Positions 1-10,429 of a stretch of DNA of 64,000 bases are shown in pieces. Each line of letters begins with the position of its first letter. Positions within the stretch are counted from its first letter, which is position 1. The stretch lies in NCBI RefSeq assembly GCF_014633365.1, contig NC_068346.1, positions 32,902,639 to 32,966,638 on the forward strand, read 5' to 3'. A program made the position numbers and the translations under genes. The stretch is from Diospyros lotus. Its lineage: Eukaryota > Streptophyta > Magnoliopsida > Ericales > Ebenaceae. The notes under the pieces were generated by a model, which saw only the letters and a list, made by a program, of their open reading frames with translations, ran no database searches and was not told the DNA's origin.

Positions 1-1255
1 AAATAAAAAAATCATATCAAATTGAGTCAAAGCCATTTGAATTTTCAAATTAATTAAGTAGAAATCAATATGAATGTGTAATTAAGACGAATGTGTAATC
101 GATCTGAAGTAAATACGATGAATTATGAGAAAAGAAACAAATTACAAAACGATAAATGTTTTATCCATGAAATATCTTAATTGTGCTATAATATGCAAAA
201 CTAGTTATTAATTATTTTCTTTTTATAAAAGTTATAATTCCTTTATTGAAAGAATAGGGTTGTGAAAAACAAATTCAAATAATAGATTGTTTTGAATTGT
301 TTTAAGAATGAGAGAAGAAGAGAAAGATTAAGAGACAATAAGGTAAAATCAATAAAGATTTTGCAAATTTTGAGAAGAAATGACAAAATTCTAAGGCTAA
401 ATAGTTTGGTTTAGAGGTTTAGTTCAATTTTGAATTTGAGTTCGGTTTAATTATTAGACGTTGATTTAGTTTTTCTTTCGATTTAATTTTTCAACACCTC
501 TAAACGAAATCAAATCAGATTTTATTTTATTTTTACATTATGATTTGAAGTTGAACAAATCTATTTCAAGAATTGGACTGAATCAAGTCAAAAAGTTCGG
601 TTTGATTTGGGTTTTTGATTTTAAACTGTACATTTAGTTTATATATGGCGTTTTCAATTTTTAAATAAATATATATATACGTCAAATATTTTCATATAAA
701 ACTTATATAGATGTATTTTTAGAAAAATATATATATTTTAGAATTAGATTTTCTTAAACATATTTTTATGAAATGAAAAATATAAATTTATATTTTCTAT
801 GATTTATATTTTTAAAATTCTAAAATATTTTTGAATATATATTTTTAGTTTACAATTAAATTTATTTATATTTTTGTAAAATAAAATTTATATTAAGTAA
901 GAAGAGAAAAATAAGAAAACTATGAGCGTAACGATAATTTTACATTGATTTTTAACGATAAGAGTAGTTTTTGTTATTTTTAAAATACAAGAATTATTGC
1001 GACTCTTTTGAAGACTTAAATAATGATTTGAATAACGATTTTACATGAATAAATGATAATTTAGAATTAATTAGGAAATTAATTACACAACAAAGACAAG
1101 AAATAATTAATTAGTAGAGAGTGTATAGAGAGAGCAATGAGCAATGGGCAAACAATCCATTACCATTTGCAAACCAAAAAAATTGGGCAAATCAAATCAA
1201 ATACAGAGGACGGTGCACGCTAAAAGAGCAGCACTCCCACGCAGCCAACCAAATC
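1..1255. other. AT-rich intergenic DNA, no gene seen
   Basis: Strongly AT-rich sequence with many stops in every frame. I see no coding homology, RNA gene or clear transposon end. The last part would hold the 3' UTR and polyadenylation region of the minus-strand CASP-like gene that ends at 1256. Confidence 0.6.
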
Positions 1256-2278
1256 CTAGAGATGGAAACGAGAGCCGTTGATTATGAAGCAGACGACCCG
1301 AAACCCCGATAGCAGCGACGACACCCCCACGCACAGGAATCCGGCGAATCCCAAGGCCACGGCGATGTCCGTCTGCACGCAGAACGCCTTGCTCGCCCTA
1401 CACGTGTCCCCGTCGGCCGTCTTGAGGGTCCTGGCCAGCTCCGTCGCCGCCGAGCCAGCGGAGAGGAGCAGGTAGGCGAACACCTGGTCGTGGGCGAAAT
1501 CGAACCAGACCTGGACGATCTCCGGCAGCAATGTGATTCCCCTCGAAATCTCCCAGAGCGACGCCCACATCTCGAACAGTGAGTACGCCGCCACTATCGC
1601 ATTCGCCGCCACTACGTATCTGCACCACGCACACTTGGCTTTAGTTTCATTTCAAGCCCCAGCCCCCCTCCCTCCGTTTGGTCGCCTGGAAAATTCGACA
1701 ACTTTTTGGTTTCGTTCTGGAAGCACGAGCCAAATGGGCGCGAGCTTTTCCTCAAAAAATTTGAAATTTGAGGAATAAAAGAGAAAATTGGTTGGGATTC
1801 TTCTTGCTTGCCAGCGGAAGCCAATTTCGCCTACTATTCGCTAATTTCTTTGATTTGGAAACGAAATTTGTTTCGCTAAATTTTCTGGGAAACAGAAAAC
1901 AAAGAGAAATTGCAGGGCATGGGGAGGGCCGACCGCCGACCCGGCCATGCGTTTGGCGCCCGAGAAAACGAATTGGAATTTCTGGGCAAGCAAACAAGGT
2001 GGGGGAGGGGGGATGGAAATGGAAAGGAAGTACCTGAAGGCGTCGAACTGGTACCATCGAGGGGGGGAATCGGAGCCCCTGGGATTGATGACCATAAAAA
2101 TGAAAGCTGCGCAGGAGAAGCAGAAGGCGCCGGCGCGGGACGCGAGGATGAAGTAGTTGAAGCGGCGGAGCTTCTGGGCTGAGACGGTGGACTGAAAGTG
2201 GGGCTGGTGGTGGCTCTGGATTCGGGGGCGCGGCGACGGGGTCTCGCCGCCATTGTTGGCCGCTGGAGAAGACCTCAT
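1256..2278 (-). CDS. CASPL4C1: CASP-like four-helix membrane protein, CASPL4C type, two exons
   Basis: Exon 1 is 2278-2034 and exon 2 is 1619-1256 on the minus strand, with a GT-AG intron at 2033-1620; the spliced product is 202 residues ending in TAG. CASP-like proteins are plasma-membrane four-helix (MARVEL-related) proteins; CASPs themselves scaffold the Casparian strip, while most CASPLs have no assigned role. Predicted helices lie at about 41-64, 83-103, 126-147 and 165-187. The family-typical Arg in helix 1 (R48) and Asp at the start of helix 3 (D126) are present, as are paired cysteines C155/C162 in the second outer loop and a conserved tail with [14 protein letters not shown]. The start ATG at 2278 gives the usual MRS...ETPSPRP N-terminus of the 4C subgroup. 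The splice join keeps the frame across an AG|A arginine codon. Subgroup naming is from memory of family patterns. I see no frame damage, so it is probably functional. Confidence 0.9.
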
Positions 2279-2323
2279 TCCACTTCAACAGTAGAGCAAT
2301 CGATACTGATTGGGACAAGTCAT

Positions 2324-2694
2324 GAGAGAGAGAGAGAGAGAGAGAGTCAAGGAGTAGAGAAAGTAAACAACTTTATTCTGGAAAATTCGTTTTGAGTTTG
2401 GTTTGGAAATGCGGAGTCTTCACGGGACATGGCATGACTTCCATGAGAGAGAGAGAGAGGAAATTAGATGGAAGCTGGGGGGGGGGGAGGGGGAAATAAA
2501 GCAGAAAGAAAGAAAAGGATTGAGAGAGAGAGAGAGAGAGAGAGAGAGTATACTTTAGGCTTGGGCAGAGAGGGAGGAAGAAGGGGGAGAGAATGTGAGT
2601 GTATACTGCCGCTTTTGCTTTTGTTCCCTCTTTTCAACATCTTTTCCATCTCAAAGCATTGTTGTACCCATTGCTCTCTCTCTCTCTCTCTCTC
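2324..2694. repeat. Cluster of GA/CT microsatellites upstream of the CASPL gene
   Basis: Runs of GA at 2324-2346, 2445-2459 and 2522-2548, then CT at 2674-2694. They lie 46-416 bases upstream of the CASPL start codon, in what should be its 5' UTR and promoter. On the gene's own strand the first three read as CT tracts. Plant 5' leaders and GAGA-binding (BBR/BPC) sites often have this form, so a regulatory role is possible but not shown. Confidence 0.85.
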
Positions 2695-5221
2695 GGGAGT
2701 TTCTTTTATCTACTTCTTCATGTCATTTTCAATTACGTTTTATTTCTCAAACTGTAGAAAATTTGAACTTGTTTTTTTCCTATATATATATATATCGAGC
2801 TTATTATGATAATCTCAATGCTAATTTCACTACATATATATGATAATCTCAAAAAAAAATTGAACTTGTTGGCAATTATTTTTTCTTTCTCTCCTTTCCC
2901 CTCTCTTATAGTATAAACACTTATACCATGATAGAGAAAAATAGAGTTCAAATCCATGGGTGAGAATAGAAAGAGAAAATATTTTAATTATGAATGAGCT
3001 CGATGACAATGAAGGGGGAGATAGAGAAAATAAGAGAAAGCAAGCCCGATTAAAGGCAATTAAACAGTCCCTTTCTTTGATATCAATGTTGTTTCCTTGT
3101 TGTAAGTATGGTGACAAGGCTTAAATCTACGGGTTCAATTTGTTCTTTGATGATCATTATGACTAATAAGTGTCTTTCTCACAAGGCTTAAATCCATGGT
3201 GTCGATTTGTTTTAGTAATGGTTGTCTTCTTAAAACAACTAGTTTGACAATTTGTCACGTTTAAGAGACACAATTGGCCAATGTTCTTTTTCTTTAGTAG
3301 TGAGCTCGCTCAACCATCCATTGTTGCACCCAATAGGTTTGGCCATGGTTGAATGAGAGAGAGCAAAGTATTCAAACGATTCAACCTTGACTCAATTGAG
3401 AAATCGAGGGGGAAGGGAAAAAGGGAAAGTTGTAGTTCAATGCTATTAATGACAAAAATGGTGATTACCCTTTCCAAAATGTGGGATTACCATTTTCAAT
3501 TATTAGTCCAAACCTTAGGGATGAGTGATTTACCCTTTTCAAAGATTGGACAAACTTTTTTATTTTAACCATCATATCTTCAATCTATCAAAATTATTCT
3601 CATTAATCTATCGATTTTTTAAATAATTGCTTCGAGATTTTAACTAGCCTATTTCTAAAGATGATTTGATTTTCAATTTTTTACATTACATTGATTAACA
3701 CTTACATCTTATTTTTTTCATTTTCAATTGGCTTAATTTAAAATCTTTAAATTCTAAAATGTTCCACCATACATTCACATAATGTTTCATCTTGTTTACA
3801 AAGAACATGTCAACTTCATTCTTCAAGTACATATATCGTAAGACACATTTACGTAATATGTCGAATGTGAATATCTATTGTTAAGGCAATGAAACAAGAA
3901 TTAACGTATAAGCATATTAAAAACATGCTTAAAAAAACAAATTATAAGTATAAACTACTCGACCAACATGCACATAGTCAATGGTTTTATAATCCTTCAC
4001 TTCCCCTTTCATTCTTCTTTTTGCCACATGGGTTGGTTATGTTCTTTCACTTTTCTTTCTTTGCTCATTTGAATGACCCTTTTGACTTCCATCTCTCAAC
4101 ATGAAGACTTCTAACTTCTAACTTCCAACTTCTAATATCAAAAACAAGTCTATTGGCCTAGCCCATATATCCAATCATATATTTTTGGATTTACGGTTTA
4201 TTATTGACGTCCTCGGCCATCCCATCCCTAAAGTTATACTGAGGAGATAAATCGAGGATATGTCTCCACTGACCAGCACTTGAACATGAGACCTGGGGCC
4301 CTAAAAGCAACACCCAAGAGATTCTTCCTTTGCGAGTGATCATACATTTGAGGTTTGGAGTTTGAGTTTTATAAGTTTTAGGACTATTTTATGATATAAT
4401 CAAAATCATGCATTCAAGATTAATATTTTTATCTTGTCAACAAAATTTGTACATCCAAATGCAAACACACAATTACATATACGACAAAGACACAAGACTT
4501 TTATTGTAAAAAGTTTTATAAATATAGTGAAAAACCTATTTGAGAGAAATAATTTTTACTATGAATAAGGGAAAATCACCATATTTTATGGATAAATTAT
4601 AAAGTTTATGATCTTTGAAGTCTATAGTATAAATTGACCATTGTATTTTAATTTTTGTTATTATAGTTACTAAATTTTAATTTTTGTTATAATTTAGTAT
4701 TTCTTTTGATTTTTTTAACCAAATTTTATTGACCAAAATTAACATTATTTAACATACAAACTTTCCTATTTGACAAAGCTCCTTCACAGGAAAAAGAACA
4801 TCAAACAAAGCTCCCCCTAAATGCCCTTAAAGGTAATAATAAATTACAAAACTGTCACAAAACGAGATTCTGGTGTGGATTAAGTAAATTTTGTCCCCAC
4901 TCTCAATTAAAATTGCCCTTTTTCCATTCTTGAGAAAGTTGTCTAATTATATAAAGTATCTTTTCCTATCAATTTGAGAAAGTTATCCAATCAAAGTATC
5001 GTATAAAGCAATGGTTACTTTAATTTTTACATATTTTATTTCCTGTATTTACATTTTTTTTATTTAAATAATCAATTTTTTTATTATTTCAAAAACAACT
5101 CTAACTATATAATTTTGAGCTTATTACACCCTTAAACTTTTTGGTATTTCAATTACACCCCTAAACAATAAATTCAGGAATATAATTAAAATAATAAAAA
5201 GTTTATAAATGCAATTAACTC
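2695..5221. other. Intergenic DNA, no gene seen
   Basis: AT-rich sequence with short low-complexity runs, including an AT dinucleotide tract near 2782-2796. A roughly 35-base segment near 3116 recurs imperfectly near 3182. The open frames are short and show no family resemblance. Apart from a possible SINE scrap at 4195-4330 I recognise nothing. Confidence 0.55.
4195..4330 (-). repeat. Possible tRNA-derived SINE remnant
   Basis: Read on the minus strand, a GC-richer stretch contains a sequence similar to a pol III B box (tgttcaagtgc) and then a tail rich in tgg and gaggac. It stands out in composition from the AT-rich flanks. No clear target duplication or A tail was found, so this is only a guess. 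Confidence 0.25.
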
Positions 5222-5830
5222 GTGTTATGGATATTTTTAGACTATCTTTCTTATGGGCTGAACTCGACCTAGCAGGCCGGTCCAACCTCCTGAAGCCCAA
5301 CAGGCCCAAGGTCGAGATCGTCGGAGCAAGATTGCACATCGCCGAAACCCGAACTTAGACTGCACAACCAAGGAGCTCCCAGCGATGTTGTTAGCTTGCT
5401 GACCAAACCACTCAAGTCGCATAACAACAAGGCCGCGGAATAATTGGAAGCGATGCCCATTTGTCTTATCCAAGGCAAATCATACCCCTGATAATGCGAG
5501 ATCCATTTCTGATTTTATGGAATTGATGAAGACATCTTATCTCCATAATATTATCCTCCGATTTTTGATTTTATGAAAATTGCAAACACCCCACACTATA
5601 AATAGAGGTCAAAAATCATTATATGAAGGAGAATAAACAATAATGATATATTGTTACTCTACTGGAATAATCAGAGAACAATCATAAATTAAGCATCATT
5701 TTGATCGAACAACGTAAAAACTTTCTTCTATATGATTTATCGTTTGTTTTATTTGTTTTTTCTCTTTGTATTTATGCTTATTTTCTCATTGTGAGCCTAT
5801 AATCACGATCAACCAACTCAGGACAACTCG
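5222..5830 (+). repeat. Possible solo LTR or LTR fragment
   Basis: A GC-richer block with a good TATA box (ctataaatag, near 5597) about 375 bases in, followed by a leader-like AT-rich tail, resembles a plant LTR. I cannot find a second copy, reliable TG/CA ends or a target duplication. The minus-strand frames at 5237-5478 overlap each other and show no protein family. Confidence 0.3.
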
Positions 5831-5952
5831 AAATTACAAATTCAAGGACATCTATCAAATAACAAAAAATTTAAGTGTTTAAATAAAAAAAATATGTAAA
5901 TATAAAAATTAAAATATATATTTTGCGAATCTTATTTCCTATTGCTTCTTTA

Positions 5953-5973
5953 TGTATGTGCATGTGTGTGTGT

Positions 5974-6007
<34 letters not shown>

Positions 6008-6008
6008 T
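5953..6008. repeat. Compound dinucleotide microsatellite (TG)n(AC)n(AT)n
   Basis: An alternating TG tract runs directly into an AC tract and then a TA tract. The TG and AC parts are reverse complements, so the locus is a short perfect palindrome that could fold into a hairpin. Confidence 0.9.
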
Positions 6009-7050
6009 TCCTTATCTGTCGTTTTCATTTAACAAAAATTCCAGTTTCAGACTGTAACATAAATAGATTCTTGCCTTTAGCTTTACTATTTCACCTTTCA
6101 TGAAGAACAAAATGTCACTGTTAAACCTTGTGTCCCAATCTTTCTTTATCCGAATTCAAGATGGCCTATAATAAAAAAAACTAAAGTAAATTGTACTGGG
6201 ATTCCTATAGTTTGTACTATTTGCATGGTGTCTCTATGTTTTAAAAATAGTCTTTTAAAATTCTTGTGATTTAGCCTTTTTTTTTAGTTAGACATCTTCC
6301 CTTACAAATATTGTTACTTAAACCCTAATCAAATTAAACTAAATTAATTAAATATCAATTAGATTAAATCTATACTTAACCAAATAAAAAAAAATAAAAT
6401 AAAAAAGTTCTCCCCTATAGAAACCCATTGCCAATGACAAGTTCTAGAGAACCCACCAGGGTTTTTTTTTTTTTTTTTTTGGAGGGTGGAGGAGAAGTAT
6501 AAAGAAGAAAAAAAAGTAAGAGAAGAATAAATGAAGAAGACAAAAGAAAGATGTTGATTTTTCTTTGTCGCGTCTTCTTCTTTCTCTCTCTCAAACACGT
6601 TAATTTAACTTAATTAGGGTTTAACTAATGGTGTTAGTAATAGAGATGATGTGTGAGAAAAAAAAAATTAAACCGAAGGAATATTCAAGGCTAGTTTTAG
6701 ACCACAAAATCTTGTGGCCTAGAACACAAGCAAGAGAACAAAGAAGAAAGAAGAAAAAAGAAAAAAGAAAGAAGGAGAATCAACGCCTCATGCCTTGAAA
6801 GAAAATTTTGGAGAAGAGAACAAAGATAGGTAGAAGAAGAGACGTGAGATCGGAGAAGATGCGAAGATCAAAATCGTGAGGAAGATAGAAGGAAGACGCA
6901 TCTAAGAAACAAATGTTACACTCAAAAGGCCCTTTAAGGAAGTTAATGAGTGAGTTTTGCTAATTGAGAATTTGAATTTTGAGTTTATTTGAAAAAACCA
7001 AATCCATTGACAATATTATAGAATTTTTTTTTAGCAATATTATTAAAAAC
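6009..7050. other. Intergenic DNA, no gene seen
   Basis: Low-complexity sequence with a poly-T tract near 6462-6480 and purine-rich (gaagaa) stretches near 6490-6850. The minus-strand 79-codon frame at 6359-6598 is lysine/phenylalanine-rich low-complexity translation, not a recognisable gene. The left end of the large duplication lies at or before 7051. Confidence 0.5.
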
Positions 7051-7270
7051 GTGTTATCAAGAATATTCCTTCAAAAGCCCAAAAATTTGTAAAATTAGTT
7101 GGGATTCAAAACACACAAGAAGGATTTAATCCAAGTTTTATAGAACTGAAAATATTTAATGCTATTTGGTTTTCATGGATTATCGTTCCCAATTGAAAAA
7201 TAGTGTTCGGTTTTCATGAGTCAAAGCTGCAACCAAAATACTCATCTACTTATTTATGATCTAGAAATAG

Positions 7271-7978
7271 CACTACAAAAAAATTGGTATTTAGCGATAG
7301 TTTTTTTTTACATTTATCAGCGATTTTGAAAACCGCCGCTAAGTCAGCCGTCGCGGAGCGTTTAGCGGCGATTTTTAGCAATCGCTAGAATAACTGCCGC
7401 TAATTATATTTTTTGCGGCGGTTTAAAAAATCGCCGCAAAATAAGTGATTTAACGACAATTTCTATAATATTTAGCGGCAGTTTTGAAACTGTCGCAAAA
7501 AATTTAAAAAATTTAAAAAAATTAAATTTTTAATTTTAATTTTGAATTATTTAATTTTTTGAATTTAGCGGAGCGGCGGTTTTTGAAAAACCGCTGCTAA
7601 ATTTAATTTTTGGATGAATTTTTGCGGCGGTTTTTGAAAACAGCCGCTAAATTTAATTTTTTAGTGAATTTTGCGACGATTTTTGAAAATCGCCGCAAAT
7701 ATTATTTTATTTTTAATTTTGAATTATTTAATTTTTTGAATTTAGCGACGGTTTCTTAAAAATCGCAGCGAAATTGAATTTAATTATTTAATTATTTTTT
7801 AAATTTATCGACGATTTTTTGGAAACTGCTGTAAAATTAAATGTTTTACTGAATTTTGCGACGGTTTTATGAAACCGCCGCAAAAATCATATTTTGCGAC
7901 AGTTTCGAAACCGTCATAAAAGACTATGTTTTGTGGCGGTTTTTAAAACCGCCGCAAAAAATCAATTTTTTTGTAGTG
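7271..7978. mobile_element. Non-autonomous CACTA (En/Spm-type) element, 708 bp, copy A
   Basis: The ends are inverted (CACTACAAAAAAATTG at the left, CAATTTTTTTGTAGTG at the right) and are flanked by a 3-bp target duplication TAG (7268-7270 and 7979-7981). These are the standard CACTA hallmarks. It has no transposase frame. The interior is a series of short imperfect palindromes of the form gcggcggttttt...aaaaaccgccgc separated by AT-rich spacers, which fits subterminal transposase-binding repeats in this superfamily, though here they fill the whole element. Confidence 0.9.
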
Positions 7979-8269
7979 TAGATTGTTATCGTCTTAGTTT
8001 AGTTTCTTCCTAAAAGAATTGTTTTCATGGAAATCAACTTTTTCTTTCTTGTTTGGAACAACTGAATAGGATGTATTGTTTCTTTAGAAATCCTGCAACC
8101 CGTGTTAGTAATTAGTATTTCATGAACTGAATTTCACTTGTACTTAAATCAATGAATGAATTATCTATGTGTTTATGTAGCTTAAGGTTATCCCATGGTT
8201 GTCTTCTTTTTCCTCTAGCAAAGTTAACATCTTTCTAATATTTAGCTAAACCAACTCACCAAGTATGAT

Positions 8270-8930
8270 TGTGGATCGTACTGATCCATTGGACTTAGCC
8301 CACAACCTAGCACCAAGCCTAGCCCCATATTAGATCTCAGCCCAAGAAGCTCAGATAACCTTTCCATCCCAGCTAAGATCCTTGCGCCAGTAATAGATTC
8401 TACTGACTCTGAGCAACTCACACGTTGATCCTTGATTAGCTCTTAATCTCCATCAAATCCGACCTCTAGACTATACTGTTCCATTGGGCTAGGGGCCCAC
8501 AGCCTAGCACCGAGCTTAACCCCAGATTAGATCTCAACCCAAGAAGCTCGAATAACCTTTCCATGCTAGCTGAGATTCTTATGCTAGTAATAGATCATAT
8601 CAACTTCGAGCAACTCGCACGTTGATCCATCAGCTCTTAATCTCCATCAAATTTGAGATCCTCAAATATGGCCCCTATCACTACCGTGTATCTAGGCTTC
8701 CTATCTTCCCATAACGATCGGTGACGCGTAAAGCACCCTCACCTCTGTATAAACCACCTTGATCACAGGCTAAGATATGTTCTTTCCAAGCCCTACCCAT
8801 GCTCTGTTACTTTGAACCCTCACTGACTTAAGCATCAGAGTGCTTGTAGGTGGCAGTCACCTTCGCTGGATCGTAACACTCCGCTGTCACAACAACTAAT
8901 CTTATCAACCTCGTTGGGCTAGAGGGAACA
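8270..8930 (+). repeat. 5' LTR of Tat element A, with internal ~195-bp duplication
   Basis: Aligns with 23707-24169 but is about 200 bp longer because a promoter-proximal unit (8270 to about 8462) is repeated (about 8463-8660). Both units carry the tagcaccgagc-like block, the aagaagctc block and the cgcacgttgatcc block. It ends in ...gggaaca just before the primer-binding site. The start at TG (8270) is an estimate. Confidence 0.75.
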
Positions 8931-8932
8931 TT

Positions 8933-8950
8933 ACGCGCTCACCGTGGGGC
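8933..8950 (+). other. Primer-binding site, tRNA-Lys type, degenerate
   Basis: acgcgctcaccgtggggc matches 15 of 18 bases of the complement of the plant tRNA-Lys(CUU) 3' end (tggcgcccaccgtggggc). It sits two bases after the LTR end, where a primer-binding site is expected. Confidence 0.7.
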
Positions 8951-9096
8951 TCGGTAAAACTTACCTATCCCACAAGACGAATCCTTAGTCCTCTCTACAA
9001 ACTATCCATGGTCAAAACCAAAAGCCACAATAACATGGCCCCAAACCAAGAGATTCTGAATACCATCGTCAACTATCAACTAAAAATTCAGTAACC

Positions 9097-10230
9097 ATGG
9101 AGGCCCTCCTCCAAACCATTCGACAACTTCAAGATCAAGTTGTTAAGTTAACCCGTAACTAACAGCATGACTAACGCAACGAGCGGGTTGAAAACAAAGC
9201 AGAAGTTAGCCGTCACCAACAACTTCAGGGCATTCACACTCTCGCTCCTGCACCGTCGACATCCTTGTACACTCCAGGTTACCCCTTCTCTGAGTTCATC
9301 ATGTGCATCCCCCTGCCAGAGGGATTTTGCCTTCCTGGCACATTGGAGCTATATGATGGAAGAACACTTAACAATGTTTAACTCTTTGATGCTGTTAAGT
9401 GGGGGAACTGATCCGATTATGTGCCGAGCTTTCCCTAGCACATTGAAGAAGTTTGCCTTACTGTGGTTCTCCACTATGGAGCAAGCTCCATCCAAGACTT
9501 CTCCGAGCTTGCCACACGCTTTCTAGCCCACTTCTCCACCAGCTGAGCTCATCATAAAACCTCAGCTAGTCTCATCAACCTGAAGCAAGGAGAGAATGAG
9601 TCACTCCAAGCTTTCATACACCGATTCAACTAGGAAGCCATCCAAATTAGGGATTTTAATTCAGCTATCTCACTGCACGCCATCATGGTGAGGCTCAAGC
9701 TCGGGCCCTTCGTCGACTCTCTGGCTCGAAAGCCTCCCTCTGATCTTGACGAACTTCGAGTGCGAGCAATTGATTATATAAATGTGGAAGAAGTGTCAAC
9801 TGTTAGATGTAGTAGCTCCTAGCCACAAGTCTAGCCACAACCGAACTAACTGTTTGGCCCATCCATCGAGCATCACTACTACCCAGAGAAAGAGCTCGAT
9901 CGTAGAAGAGAGAACAGGGACTAAGCTAAGGGGTGAAGAGAGCTAGCCAGGGAACCCCAACCACCCTGATTGCACTACGACACTTGTACCCCACGGACGA
10001 AAATGAGAGATCAGATCTTCCAAAAGGTATACAATTCAAGGATAATTCCACTCCCCGAGGTTAAAGCTCGGCCTAACCCTGACCCAAATGTGGACACCAA
10101 CAAGCCCTATGATTACCATCGTATGTTCGACCACACGATTGAAAAATGTACCTCCCTCAAGGACCAAATTAAAAAGTTGGTCAGAAAAGGCCAACTCCGT
10201 GGGTATGTTTATAGGAGGAAAAGTTAGAGC
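9097..10230 (+). pseudogene. Tat gag remnant, copy A
   Basis: Starts at ATG 9097 (MEALLQTIRQLQDQ). Frame-shifted pieces show the capsid pattern of plant gypsy gag: IPLPEGFCLPGTLELYDG, then FPSTLKKFA...WFSTME, then ESLQAFIHRFN and a LARKPPSDLDELRVRAIDYI block. The C-terminal piece (9970-10227) ends in the Tat pattern YHRMFDHTIEKCTSLKDQI; the first cysteine of the expected knuckle is replaced by Tyr. In-frame stops and at least two frameshifts break it. It would have formed the particle shell. Confidence 0.82.
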
Positions 10231-10429
10231 AGAGAGCCGCGTGATGATTGACGCCGGAGAAGAAGCCGTAGCCCACAAAGAAAACGCAGGACTGAAGGAG
10301 GTTAGGATGCCAGGGCGGCCCCCCGAATCAAATACGGGGAGTCATTTATATAATTTCTGGGGGCTTCGTGAGCAGAAGAGATTCTAGCTTGGTAAAAAGG
10401 TGTCACTTGAGGGCGATGATAACCGTTAA

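Noticed and set aside
1398..2318. Overlapping minus-strand frames of 78, 125 and 188 codons and plus-strand frames over the CASPL gene
   Set aside because: They are alternative frames of the CASPL exons and its intron; only the spliced frame shows family motifs.
2468..2843. Frames of 113 and 82 codons rich in Arg-Glu and Leu-Ser repeats
   Set aside because: They translate the GA and CT microsatellites.
7271..7978. CRISPR-like repeat array
   Set aside because: Repeats are palindromic words of variable length and spacing within a transposon with TIRs and a target duplication, in a plant genome.
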